Origin: Scolanthus callimorphus
Taxonomy: Eukaryota; Cnidaria; Anthozoa; Actiniaria; Edwardsiidae
Length of the DNA stretch: 64,000 nucleotides
Reading direction: 5' to 3'
Assembly: GCA_033964015.1 (NCBI GenBank)
Contig: CM066922.1
Coordinates: 24,104,507 to 24,168,506, forward strand
The position numbers and the translations under genes are program-made. Of the stretch, positions 23,288 to 35,454 are shown piece after piece. The first letter of the stretch is position 1. The number at the start of each line of letters is the position of its first letter. Under the pieces are notes generated by a model. It was not told the DNA's origin. It did not search any database and worked only from the letters and a program-made list of their open reading frames with translations.

Positions 23288-23620
23288 GAGACACGGGTGG
23301 CGCAGCGTGTAAAGCGTTTGCCTCTCACCTCTGTGCACCGGGTTCGAATCCCAGTCGGAGGCAGTTGGGATTTTTCTCTGCTGTTTCGAACCTTGTGTCC
23401 ATCGTGGGTTGAAGTGATTCGTCATTTCTCCTGTGTTTCACGTCTTTCGGATCAGACAATAAAACCGAGGTCCCGTCTCTCAGCCCACTACACTTATCCA
23501 CTATGCGCGGGACGTTAAACAATCACAGTGCTCACCACAGAATGTAATCTGCATTGTATAAATCGCAGTCCGCATCTTAGGGATCAGACATGTCCACATC
23601 TGTAAACCGCATTTGAACAT
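23288..23620 (+). mobile_element. tRNA-derived SINE
   Basis: The head has a box A-like GGTGGCGCAGCGTGTAAAG and a perfect box B GGTTCGAATCC (near 23341), correctly spaced for a tRNA-type RNA polymerase III promoter. The body carries TTTCGGATCAGACAATAAAACC and GCGGGACGTTAAAC and ends with GTAAACCGCATTTGAAC. A second body copy lies at 24990-25160. The 5' sequence does not fold into a full tRNA with a body tail, so a SINE is preferred over a tRNA gene. Confidence 0.82.
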
Positions 23621-23712
23621 ACAAGTGCCTACATTACATTTTTACATTACATACTGGTAAGTTACCGTTACCATTCCCGCCTTGAAGAATTTTGGGTCAC
23701 GAAATTAACCGG

Positions 23713-23881
23713 AGGGGCCAACGAAGGGTTGGGTTCCCTGTATGATACTACAAACATGAGTATCCATTGCGTCTTTCTTATTTCTGCGGCAGCCGAGATG
23801 AAAACAAAATTACCGCTTGCTTAACAAAAACAAACAATACGATGTGATAACTAAAAGGGAACCCAACCCTTCGTTGACCCC
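23713..23881. mobile_element. MITE with ~26-bp inverted ends
   Basis: AGGGGCCAACGAAGGGTTGG (then GTTCCCT, from 23713) is mirrored by AGGGAACCCAACCCTTCGTT (then GACCCC, to 23881). A further CAGGGTCAACGAAGGG at about 23932 is an extra half-end. Non-coding, ~169 bp. Confidence 0.78.
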
Positions 23882-24989
23882 AGCCCTGAACACGAAGAAC
23901 AGGGTGGTATAGAACACAGAGCAGGCTCCCCAGGGTCAACGAAGGGATAAAGGGTGCACAAAAAATATATAATTTATAAACCTAACAAATGTTTTCTAAA
24001 CGACCAGCGGGGTCCCTGTGGTATGGGAAAACACAAAGATACCGTCATTAACAGCCTAGCTGTATGTATCCTCCCTGTGTAGAACTAAACGAGATAGCAT
24101 AGGGCGCGTGGTGGGAGAAAAGGAAAAAATGTGTCACACTGTAGTGGCTGTATCCGAAGTGTTTATTTATTTATTTATTTATTTTTTATAATAAATATAT
24201 CTATATATTCCAGCAATGGTCGAGGAAAGTGGTAAGAAAGAAATGACAAATAATGCAAGCAAAGTACTTCAGTTTATTATTAAACACAAAGAACCTGCTC
24301 TGGGTAAGCAGTTTACTACGAGTCCAAAAATCCATAACAATAACTGGACATTGTACGTTGACCACCACGCGGCTTCCAAAATGGAGGCAGCTTTTATGGC
24401 AATTTAATACGAGCTGCAGCAAATTTGTTGGCCTAAGCATGAGCTTTTTAGTATGGCACAAAGGCGCCTCCTGTGTTTCCAACTTGCTATAGCGCCTTAA
24501 CTGTCCTTTACGGACCCTATGGTGGATAGGACAGAACAGGAATATGTATGCTGTAATTGTACGAGTAAAATAAATAATAATCTTCGCAGTTCCCTATCCC
24601 CACATGGTAAACGAGATTTAAGTACTACCTTCTTGTTATTTCTCTGGCTAACCCTTGAGTGGCGTGCATATATATAGATCACATGTCTTTCTTTCTTTCC
24701 CTTAACAAAGTACTACGCTTGGACATACACCAACACTTCTAAGACAGCGCACGCTTGAAGAATGACCACGGATGACACCGCTTGTTAAAGTGCGAAAAAC
24801 CTACAATGACCCTTTAACGCATGACTAGACTGACTAGATAAGACAATAGCGCTGTTCACGCTGACGTCATCTATTGTTATTAATATGCCAACGAGAGATC
24901 GATTGGTTAACAGAACAAGGGCGCTATTCAATCTACGGTTGCAACTCATAGCATTACAAAGGCAATGTTGATATACAGTGAATAGCTAT

Positions 24990-25160
24990 ATAAACCGAGG
25001 TCCTGTCCCTTAAACCACTACACTTTATAGAACTTGAGAACTAACCACAGAATGATATATCTAAAAAACACTAGTAATTGCAAGCTTCATGCATAAATTG
25101 CAGTCCGTATCTAAGGGATTAGACATTACATCTGTAAACCGCAACTGAAAATTGATACGG
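24990..25160 (+). mobile_element. Diverged SINE body, head missing
   Basis: ACCGAGGTCCTGTCCC, CCACTACACTT, ACCACAGAATG, GCAGTCCG and CTGTAAACCGCA follow the same order as in the SINE at 23288-23620. The tRNA-like head is absent or unrecognisable. Confidence 0.65.
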
Positions 25161-25745
25161 ATATTTGCGGTTTACAAAATATATACAAACATTTACATAT
25201 ACTGTAACTAACTAAAGACTACAGGTGGCGCGTAATTTAAAAATGCGAAAACGCTGTCGAACGAAATATATAAGGCAAACCCAGAACCCGGATAATCATA
25301 CAGAAAATTTGAAAGCTGCAAAATTAACGAAACTATATCAGCTCTGACACACGGCAAAGGCGGACCTCGATGAGACTTGTGATAACAACTCTATAGATCA
25401 AAGACCAGTATGTTCAAAGAGCTACGAAATAAAATAAAACAGGCTAGAAATATGTACGTAATATGGTCAAAACTGTACGAAAGACTAGGCTAACGAGCAG
25501 ACCTAAAACAGCTACATAAACAACAGTGTGTGAAGCAATAAAACAACCGAGCCCTCGCCGATGAACTGGAAATTTAAGTACGATATAATTTCAAATGGCA
25601 ACTAGTAATAGACAAGTGATGCAGTGAAACAAACGCATTATGAACGAGCATATAGCTCATAAACGATAGCGTATCACTCAATAACTTTATTCTTTCTATT
25701 TTATTACGTAAAGTGTCAGCAGAAATGGTATCCATAGATACTGTA
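25161..25745. other. Unassigned AT-rich sequence
   Basis: No domain-bearing frame, repeat array or RNA gene recognised. Confidence 0.4.
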
Positions 25746-25748
25746 TTC

Positions 25749-26155
25749 TTCGCCAATTGCGGTATTAAGAGATATATATAGACCTTCGCCTACGAGCGGT
25801 ATCCAATTTACTCTTCGCAAACATGCGGAATTCAGAGCTATATAGATCTTCGCCTACGAGCGGTATCCGTAAATACATCCAAATACTCTTCGCCTACGAG
25901 CGGTATCCAATTTACTCTTCGCAAACATGCGGAATTCAGAGCTATAAAGACCTTCGCCTACGAGCGGTATCCAAATAACAAATGATATACTCATCGCCAA
26001 CTAGCGGTATCCAATGAGATAAAGATCTTCGCCTACGAGCGGTATTCAAAATAGAGTGTATTCTTCGCCAACTAGCGGAATCCAGAGAAATAGTTCTTCG
26101 CCTACGAGCGGTATTACAAAAGATAAGGTATATTTTTGTAGGCCAACTAGCCGAG
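25749..26155. repeat. Interspersed 20-bp motif array (about 12 copies)
   Basis: The motif CTTCGCCTACGAGCGGTATC and variants (CTTCGCCAACTAGCGGTATC; CTTCGCAAACATGCGGAATT) recur near 25750, 25786, 25815, 25848, 25890, 25918, 25953, 25992, 26027, 26064, 26097 and 26139. The AT-rich spacers are mostly 10-25 bases and vary in length and sequence. Three motif variants are interleaved. No frame, no promoter recognised. It differs from an ordinary minisatellite because the motif is conserved and the spacers are not. Confidence 0.8.
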
Positions 26156-26318
26156 TTAACAACGCAAATATATTGAACGTGAAATAACTAAGACTATAGT
26201 TACCTCAACCTGTAACGTCTGGAGAGCAGCAGGACAAGTCACGGCTGGAATTAGGAGCGACGGGAGCAGGTAAAGAATCCGCCATTATAGATAGGAGCTG
26301 GTGTCGGTTGGGAGGCTA

Positions 26319-26501
26319 AGCAAAAAACCAGGCTTGACCACCCGTTACGCCGATAACTGACAACGGAACACAGAAGACGCCGGAAATTTAAACTATAGGG
26401 GCCGCAAAGCATCATGCACGCCAGTATGCAGCTAACACTGATTGATTGGGCGATTCCGATAAACTTTCACGATGCGCTAATTAATATGCAGATGAAAATA
26501 G
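26319..26501. repeat. Second copy of the ~176-bp interspersed repeat
   Basis: Nearly identical to 19376-19556, with one clear base difference in the middle (CACCG versus CACTG near 26440). Same orientation. It ends at CAGATGAAAATAG, after which the two loci diverge. Unknown family, recently copied. Confidence 0.8.
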
Positions 26502-29500
26502 TTATACAACACTGTGAAGAAGGCGAAGGCGCCTAGAAAAGAAGGCGCCTAGAAAAGCATTTCTGCGTGAGGTAAGTTATATAGCACAGAAACCTCTTTT
26601 CCTGATATCAAATCCGGCTGAGTAATAATAATAATGTGAATAGAAAACGGGGAGAATTTAAAACTATTTAAAAGTGTTAGCCAATGAGCCGAAACGTTCT
26701 TCAACCTTGGGTTGTTACCTGTTCCAGCGACTTTTCACACGAAGATGCTTAATTGAGAAATCATTACAACGCATGCCTAGAACATTGCGCTACTCTAAAG
26801 AAACTGCGCAAACTCTGATTAAGAGTGCGTTACTACAAGAATTTCCACTTCTTCGTTAAATTGTAAAAATAAGTATTCCCAAAACCAAGAAGCTTAGATG
26901 TTCCACAAGCTCGTTTAGAGAAAATCAACTTACTTCAAAGATAAAACGTACGAGCTTGCCGAACATACCCATTTGTGCTGCGTAATCGGAATTATCCAAA
27001 CCTCTTGATTTTGGGGTACAAAAGGTTGCGAGGCGGAGGGTCGTTCCCAAACCGAACCTATCACCCAAATTTTGCAAATGATCGTTTTTCATTTCCTATG
27101 TTTTGACTAATTTTAAGTGCGCTCATATAAAGCGAATGCCACACATTTCTTAATTATAAAACAAAACCAAATAAACCCGCTATCTATTAATATTAAAAAT
27201 TGCCAAATCCTATGACGTAACATACCCCCCACCTCGGCAGAACCCAAAATGGCAAGATTTCTACCCTAAGGTCAGGTAAAGTCAGATAGGCTTGATTCTT
27301 TGCGTAGAGAATCATATACACTAAGAAACAAAATATCAAATATGACTTTTTTCTAATGGATCCGTCTTTAAGATATGAGGGGTTACACTTTTGTTGCTGC
27401 AGCACTTTTTGACTTTTTTTGGTAGAATTGTGCCAATTTTGATATAAAACCTTGACCTTGACCTTGACCTTTGTCGTAAAATATAAAAGAAAAGTTTGGA
27501 TTCCTTTAAAAAAAAGACGCATGCCAAAGGTGTTTAAACTTTATGTCTCCAAAGTTAAAATGTCTAACGTCCTGGACATACGTTATAACATCGAATTAAT
27601 AATAAAATGAATACTTAAATGATGCACAATTCGAGTCTCTATGTTAAACTGTCTCCAGATAATGTTTAAACGTGTAAACAGCAGGAGGGTTTACCGGAGC
27701 CGTTCCTCCAAAAATCCGTTCCCATAAAGAAAATCTGCTGGCTGGAAATTACGAATCTAGAGACCTTGGCTGAGATTTTTAACATACTGGTTCCCGGTTA
27801 GGAAATTTAACCAAATGTTACACGTCCTAGCTGGATTTCTTAACCGCATGCTGGCTGCTCGCTGTTGGCTGTTGTTGCGTGATGTTAACTTCATTATTTA
27901 GTTGGCAAGTACTTCACTTCCGCCTGCCGATCTAGCGAACGTAAATTATTAACGAAACACAATCAGGTGTCAATGACCAATGACTGCAGTTTTGGCTGTC
28001 ACAATGACAGTTTGAATAAGGGTCTGGAAGGCGGTTGGGCCAAGTTAAGAAGGATGGCGGCCGCTCGCTCGTGGTCCCCTTTCCCTTTGTGCTTGCTACA
28101 CAGGCTAAGGATAGCGAGCTCAATAGATATTTAGCCCCCAGAGCTTAGACAGAGTACAGCCTGTGTTTCACCCTATGCATTTACGTAAAGGTAAGATTGT
28201 ATTTGCCTTTTTCAAGATCGTAAGCACAAACGAGTATTTCAGTCTTTGTGATGATAGTCACTGTGCAATTTCGCAGAGTCGAATTATTGAGGTATCAAGG
28301 TTGCCGGGGTGCCGCAGAGTGGTGAGTAAAGTTACGCGGTTTCTTATTGAGGTAGTGGCGCGCAGTGAGCTAGGACGTCTCTAAGGTAAGAACTTCTCTG
28401 GCGCGACTAAGAAGTACATAATGCATATACTAGCATTCTCTCTTCAACGAAGGTCATTTGATATTTAGTCGATTTTTACTTCACGACATATCTCACTTGT
28501 CAAGCTTTTTGTTGTTTTAAGTTAGTATTCAATTCACGGTTCGATATATGCCAGATACTTTTCATCTGCTCCTCGTTCATGTATTCTGGTAACTGCAAGT
28601 AGATCCTACAGAAATGTTTGTCAGGCAACTGAATCTATAGTAGCAATAGCTTTTTTTGGGGGGAGACCCTCCCTCATGTGAATAGTCTCTGGGATAACCC
28701 TGTGTTTGTGCGTGCTTGCGATGTTTCCGCGCAGTGTCCCCTAGTTTTTTCAACAATCACACCGCAGTGGAACAGAGGAGTATTTTGCGTATGCCATGCG
28801 CAACAACCGCTGCCGTTCATGTTTACATTGCAGACTCAACTCAGGGAAAAGCACTGTTGAGTATCGCGAATTTTTAATCAAATAGCGCGCTATTTCTATT
28901 TCTCGTTTGTTTTGCTTCTTTTATTCTGAAAGCGGGAAAGGATAAAATAAAAGGTTTATTCAGCTGCCCTTTGTATTGCAAATAAACGTGTTTGATTTGA
29001 GGATCTGTGGACCTTCATCTGCGACTGTTTAAACTGATTCAGACTGAAACACGTTCTTTTTTAATGTGCGATATTCTGAAGTATGCTTTTTGGTAAAACA
29101 CGAGAGTTTTTCCCCCCGTTGTTCCAAATATTTAGAAATATATATAGCTAACCATGAGAATTAAAACTATCTGCTCTAGCCATGGTTAAACTCGTAGTGA
29201 ACATGATAAAAAGGAACCACAAGAACAACTTTGAGACTTGGTCTTATTTCTGTATGTAGCATATCGCAAATTACCAATGCTGCTTTGGAAGCTGAGGATC
29301 ACCCTATAAGACCACATCCTTTCCATTTCTGTTGGAACACTAGCAGTACTTACAAACGCTCAGCAAATTAATGCACAAGTCGATGGTATATAACTCGTTA
29401 CAGGTTATATTAATGTTCTGATGGTGTATTGATTGGTACCCATAAGAGTATATAGCGTACAATTTGTAGCATCTCAAATCTGGTGGGTGGGAATGTTCCC

Positions 29501-29555
29501 CGATTGCATTGCAAGTTTTAAGCAAGAAGACCTTTTTAATTTTACTAACCTATGA
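26502..29555. other. Unassigned; short tandem motifs only
   Basis: Contains a doubled GAAGGCGCCTAGAAAA near 26520 and a TGACCT-type hexamer run near 27453-27471. Open frames (for example 28163-28384, 27193-27522) show no domain. Splice-like GGTAAG sites near 28190 and 28384 are not backed by a conserved coding pattern. Confidence 0.4.
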
Positions 29556-29712
29556 CCCGGCGGATGGAAATTTCCAACCGACTAAATTGGTAAAAGTAAA
29601 GCAAAAATTTTCAAACTCGACCAAGCTGTGATCTGGCGGATGGAAATTTCCAACCGACTAATTTGGTAAAATATGTGGAAAATCTTCAAACTCGACCAGA
29701 GTGTGATCTGGC
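29556..29712. repeat. TGGAAATTTCCA satellite, array A (2 units)
   Basis: Two units of about 75 bp with GGCGGATGGAAATTTCCAAC, CGACTAATTTGGTAAAA and AAACTCGACCA. Same family as 32484-32905 and 35455-35945. Confidence 0.85.
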
Positions 29713-32483
29713 CACAAGGAATTCAAGCCGTACATCTCTTCGCAAACAAATCTTGAGCTGAGCCCTCAGTGAAGCTGCTGACCTGCTGTTATTTCGCATG
29801 CGCAGTAAGACAAAATAACCCCCTCCCCACAGTCAAACTTTGAAATTGAGATTCTGTTGGAAATGTACCGAGGCAGACAACGGAGTTTTATAATTATATT
29901 TTAGCTGATCGGAGACACGAGGAAAGCTGAAAACTTCAACTAATCTTGATCAGCAACTGATCTTTGCATCTAGCACAATTATGACGCTTTGTATTCTCCC
30001 GGGGTCGCGTTTTAACTCACTGAATATTCCTGAGATGTTTTCGCAAGATGACGCCATGGGATTCGAGAGAGGAAATTTTGACGTCTCATTCCTCGAAAAC
30101 TGAACCTAGTACCACGCTCGAACTTTCGTATACCTTCAATTACCCTAAGAGGATTCAAGAAAAAGTGGAAAGTCTTTTGGAATTTGTGTCAAAGTTCTTT
30201 AACTTATTTATTTTCTTCGAGCGGTCGTTTCTGAAAAAATTCCTGTGTGAAATCATTCATTCGGTGTTCTTCGCTGATCGGAGGCCCGTCGAAAGCAGTA
30301 GAAAGTCGCATGGAATGCTGCGAGGTGTGGAAGATAGGAATTAGCCAAGAAAAAGCACCACGGAAGTGTATTCTGCAGAAATTCTTGTTTAGTGCTTGCC
30401 ATCTTGAAATTGACAATGTTGTAGCAATAATTATTCAGGTCAAAATTAAATACTTTTTTGTGGAAAAACTGAACCTAGTACCATGACGAGAGTCGGCACA
30501 TACATTCTACCGTCTACATTCATTCGTATCGACGTGGAGTGGTTCTTGGAATTTGTGTCCAACATACTGAAAAAAATTCATTCAAATAAGTATTCTTCCT
30601 ACTACAGTGCAGCAATGTCATTTGCAATTACACTCCAAAAAAATCATTCAGAGATCTTCGCTGATCCGTGACTCGATTTAAGGTGATTCCCCTAAAATAA
30701 AACTTGTCGTATAATTTTTTTCTTAATTTGTCTATTTACTATTTAGTATATAAGGAATGAAAATATGAAATAAAAAGAGGGGGTGCCCATGCTCGTTTAG
30801 AAACTGTGATGGCGCAAACATACCCCATTTTTAGTGCCTGAGGGCTATTTTGTGAAGGAATACGTGAAACAAGAAAATTGTGATAAAACGCTCACTAATG
30901 AAGCAATCCAGTTCGCTTGCAAGTTTGAACATAACTGTTGGATGCTTCACTACCTAGGACGAACATTGGAATGTTTAATTTTCTATGTATGTTGACGCTA
31001 CTCTGGAAAATGTGCAAAAATGTGCGCACCGCTCGTGATAATTTGACTGTCTTTGGTGTCTCATTTTGGGGCTTTTTATGACGATAGCTCAAAAACTTGT
31101 CGTGGAAATTTCTTTAAACTTTTTTTATAACAGGGGAATGATAGTTTTATCAAATGGTAAAATAAAAAATGGGGGTGCCCAATCTTGTTTTCGCGCAATA
31201 TCCCAAAAAGCGACTTTTTCTTGGTGTTTCTCGCTCAAATGGGGATATTTAGCTTGCGCGCGCGCGCTCGATTGCGTCATTTTCGAACAAATTGATCGCG
31301 CGTCCATGCGCAGAACAGCGTGCGCCGTGCAAAACAGGGGAATAACCTTAACAGATTTAAAGCAGTGGAAACTGAAAGTGGTCTTGAATAGAATGCTACG
31401 AGGACTTTGACGCATTGGAGATATGAAACATTTGAATTTTTCAAGGAAAAGCATATCGAGATTTCAAGTATTCTTCGCTTGCCAACTTGAAATTAACAAT
31501 GCATTGCAAGTAATTATTCAGGTGAAAGTTAAATATTTTGTTGTGGAAAAACTGCACGAAGTACCATGACGAGAGTCAGCACAGATATTCTGCTATCCAC
31601 ATTCGTTCGTATCGTCGTAGAGTGGTTCTTGGAATTTATGTCCAACATACTGAATATGAACGAGAAACATCAATAGAAGTATATGACCGGAAATGGCTAG
31701 AGTCTAATTAGTAGCAATTGCTTTTCGAGTTAGGTTCCTAGTATAGCCAGCGCCATAGCGAAGCAGATTTAGGGAAGATTATAACATAAAAACATAGCAC
31801 TATAAAAACATAGCACTGATGTAAACGGATTGATTTGCAATAAAAAAGTTTCATAGCTGGATGGCTTGCGAAGTTATTGTCACCAGCGGTGATGAAGTCA
31901 TTGCCTGGAGTGCTGGCACTTGAAAGGTTCAAAGTATTCTCAACTTTGTGTGTTTCCTGACATTACGTAAGCCGCATTTTCAGTTGATTAGCTTAGAAAA
32001 ATCCAAGAAATCGCCTCTAGTCTTGGCCGCAATAAATTTGTACAAGCGCAGTTTGCACCAAGCGTAATTATAGCCATATTATCCGCTCTATCACAAAAAT
32101 GTTCAGAAACTTCTAGCTATAAAGAGTGCGCACATCAGAAAATCGCGGACTTTCTGAAAACATACACAATATTTTCTTTTATATTAATACAAATCAAGAG
32201 AAAATGAATCATTTTCTCTTGTTCAAATATGCTATTATCGCTTCGGAATCATTCACTCGATGTGTTATCTGAATCGTAAACACTATTCGAATTCTCGCTT
32301 CGCATCGAAAAGATCACGCAATTTGGAATTTGACTGCAGCGTTTACACAAATGTCAGCTGTACATATTGATTTTACAATGTGGGCTCATGAATAAATTCC
32401 AGCGCGCGCATATATTTAGGCAGGATACGAGTCCGCACAAGTTTTGCTCGTTTCGATTAGATTTCCGCTCGAATTCCTTGTGT
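29713..32483. other. Unassigned; diverged ~1.08 kb direct duplication
   Basis: 30340-30575 resembles 31430-31660 (landmarks ATTATTCAGGT, TACCATGACGAGAGTC, GAGTGGTTCTTGGAATTT, TCCAACATACTGAA). Frames in it are not conserved between the copies, so it is probably a non-coding repeat. No gene recognised. Confidence 0.45.
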
Positions 32484-32905
32484 GGCGGATGGAAATTTCC
32501 AACCAACTAATTTGGTAAAATCTGAGGAAAAATCATCAAACTCGACCAGAGTGTGATCTGGCGGATGGAAATTTCCAACCGACTAATTTGGTAAAATCTG
32601 AGGAAAAATCTTCAAACTCGACCAGAGTGTGATCTGGCGGATGGAAATTTCCAACCGACTAATTTGGTAAAATCAAAGCCAAAATCTTTAAACTCGACCA
32701 AGCTGTGATCTGGCGGATGGAAATTTCCAACCGACCAATTTTGGTAAAATCTGAGGAAAAATCTTTCAACTCGACCAAGCTGTGATCTGGCGGATGGAAT
32801 TTCCAACCGACTAATTTAGCAAAAATCATAGCAAAACCCTTTAAACTCGACCAATAAGCTGTGATCTGGCGGATGGAAATTTCCAACCGACTAATTTGGA
32901 AAAAA
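32484..32905. repeat. TGGAAATTTCCA satellite, array B (6 units)
   Basis: Six units of about 75-77 bp, each with GGCGGATGGAAATTTCCAAC (one unit has lost a base: GGATGGAATTTCC near 32796), CGACTAATTTGGTAAAATC, a variable AAAACCTT stretch and ACTCGACCA(A/G)...GTGATCT. Minus-strand frames through the array only reflect the period being close to a multiple of 3. Confidence 0.92.
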
Positions 32906-35454
32906 AGTCAGTAAATTATGCGTTTTGTAAACGAGTGAAGCTTGGAGACTCTGGTACCCAGGGTAGAGTGATAGACAGGTGAAAATAAATATAACTCTGG
33001 TGCCAGAAGTAAATAAACATTCTATTTGTCACGCATTCTTCTGTGACTTATCTGTTTCTTAGCTCAATGTTTTCACTCCATTATATCATAACTGTCTTCT
33101 CCTGGACATCCAATGTGGTTTTCGGTGGATACCTAAAACAAAGCAATGAATTCTCAATGTTTTTGTTGATAAAACAAATGATGTGTGTCCTAGAATAATG
33201 TATTTGATAATCCAGAGAGTAGAAAATGTTATTTAAAATACGTGATGTAGGCCGTCGGGTCAAGGTCAAACTGTTAGCAGAGAAACCTGGAAAAACGGCT
33301 GCACCACAGATACGTGGGGACTTTTTTTATACGTTATAGGATAGATTTTGTTCGAATAATTGCAGTAGAATTCGAGCGTTTGCGAGTCATGTCGCCACCA
33401 TACATACAACAACGAAACAAGTTCGAACAGACTCCCTGACAGACTTAACAAGAACTACTTTATCGAACACTTTTTGAGGCACATTTGACCAATTTTATTG
33501 CGCACACTTCGCAGTCACTGATACCAAGATTGTTTACATTCGCCTGCTTGAACTTTCAATACAACAAACAACAGTCATCCCGCCTATCGATTAACATTTG
33601 TAATTCTAGCTGTGTCTACTGTGCTTTCCTATTTGTTACTTCTGCTCTCCATGCACAGTAAGCTAATAAACATGTTCTGGTGTTTAGATTGGAATAAAAG
33701 GAATTCAACTTACCTTTCAAACTGAAAATTTATCTTCGGCGTCCCGCTATTCAGTGCAGCAGCATCCGCTTGACTAACACGGCGTGAACCGCGAGCTTCA
33801 TTTGTTAATGTCCGCGTTGTTATGCAATAAAGAGGCGTTTCAGATCAATATATAGTCGGCGCTGCTTGGCGGTTATGCAAGAACTTTCTGGCTATAAAAC
33901 CACGATTCGATTAGATTACATTTGATCGCTCCTCCGTTTTTCCTTTCAATGCAACGTATTTCTTCATATGGTTCGAACTAACCGCCGCTCATACAAAATT
34001 CAAAACGGAAGCGAATTATCCAATCAAAAAGGCAAAATAATATTCATGGCCAATCAAAACGCGGATTAAATAGGCCTAAACCTTTCACGTGACCACTTAA
34101 TATCAACAACACCAAAGGTCCTGCTGCTTGATCTTGCAACGGACTGAACTCAACTTTTGTACCCTGAATCCAGAGTCTCGTAAAGTATTTGCGGTCGATG
34201 GCTACAATGTCAAGTAAAAGCAGGAAAAGAAAAGGCAACAGTGCTATAAAAAAGTGAAACTCCAAAGAAGTGCAAGATATCAAGATGTGAGAATCTATCA
34301 TTTTACAAATGAATATGCTTTCAAGCTTTTCACATTCAAACGTTCCTCTCGGGATTCTTGGTTCAAGGATATGGCCATGGCAGAGTACAAAATCCCCAAA
34401 GATAGGCGATGATGGAACTAAGGTAAGCGCTTATTTCTAACCGTAGGATTCCGTGCTAGCAGATGTCTCTCTACCCTGCGAGCATTCCTCCTCTGTTTAC
34501 GTCGGCCTAAGACGGTTTGTTTTGGAGCAGTGCCAGTTACAACAACAATTTACGACTATGGGGCCGGGCCACGAGGACGCTTTGAAAAATCTAGCTAAAC
34601 TATGTCATTAGGTTTTGCAATTGTATATTCTATTTTGTTTGAACCTTCGAATAGTGTACGAGTGTGGAAAAACGTTTAGCATTTTAGTTTAACGTTTAAG
34701 GCTTTAAACGTTTCCTTGCAACGTTATTGACCTTCGACTGCCTCATGTATCAACCCGGTTTAGTGTCATTCAATGAAGTATGACTTGCGTATGAAAAGGG
34801 CTATTATCAATTATTCAGAAAACTGCGCTTAAATTATTATCGGCGAGGTGACTGGTCCAAACCGCTTTGTTCATCTTGTCGAGATATAAGTTTAATTTAC
34901 AGTCGTAAGACACGAAGCGTGCCCCCTAGAGTGGAATATTCAATTCATCATTGCATTATTACTTTTATTATTCATTAAAAAATTCATTCCACAATTCATT
35001 ATTGAAAATTATATACTTCAAATACTAACTCTGGATGAACAGTTGCGTACTCATAGATAAAAAAATATATTAATTTTGGTAGCTCGTAGAACGTTTCTAA
35101 TTATATTTACACTTATTTAAAGCTGACATCCCATTTTCAAATTTACAGATATACACGGGAAGATATCGAACTTGGAGCTAGAGGCTAAAGCCACGTAGAA
35201 CAAGTCGATTGATATTTTGATCATATAGAAGTAGGTTTACAGGTACCTCCTGGCGAGCGAGTCAAAGAACCATCAGTAAAGTATTTAGGTGCCAGTACTT
35301 TAAAGGAACTTACTTTACGTTATCATTTTTTTTGGTATGTGCGAAGGACATAAAAGAAGTAGTTGGACAGACAAGCTACCTAAGAATCCCGTATCATAGC
35401 GTTAAAAGTGAAGCTTGTGAACTGTTTGATACAGTAAATCACATTCATGTAATG
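32906..35454. other. Unassigned sequence between two satellite arrays
   Basis: A stop-to-stop frame at 34218-34412 (64 residues, including RYQDVRIYHFTNEYAFKLF) is the only faintly gene-like piece; it has no good start or known domain. GGTAAGCGC near 34421 could be a donor site. Otherwise nothing recognised. Confidence 0.35.

Noticed and set aside
23295..23365. True tRNA gene
   Set aside because: Box A and box B are good, but the region continues into a SINE body found again at 24990, and a full cloverleaf with matching acceptor stem is not evident.
25749..26155. CRISPR-like array
   Set aside because: The repeats are degenerate, spacers vary from very short to ~25 bases and are AT-rich, there are no cas genes, and the rest of the window is clearly animal DNA.
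32612..32886. Minus-strand repeat proteins across the TGGAAATTTCCA satellite
   Set aside because: Frames arise from the ~75-bp period being near a multiple of three; indels between units break them.
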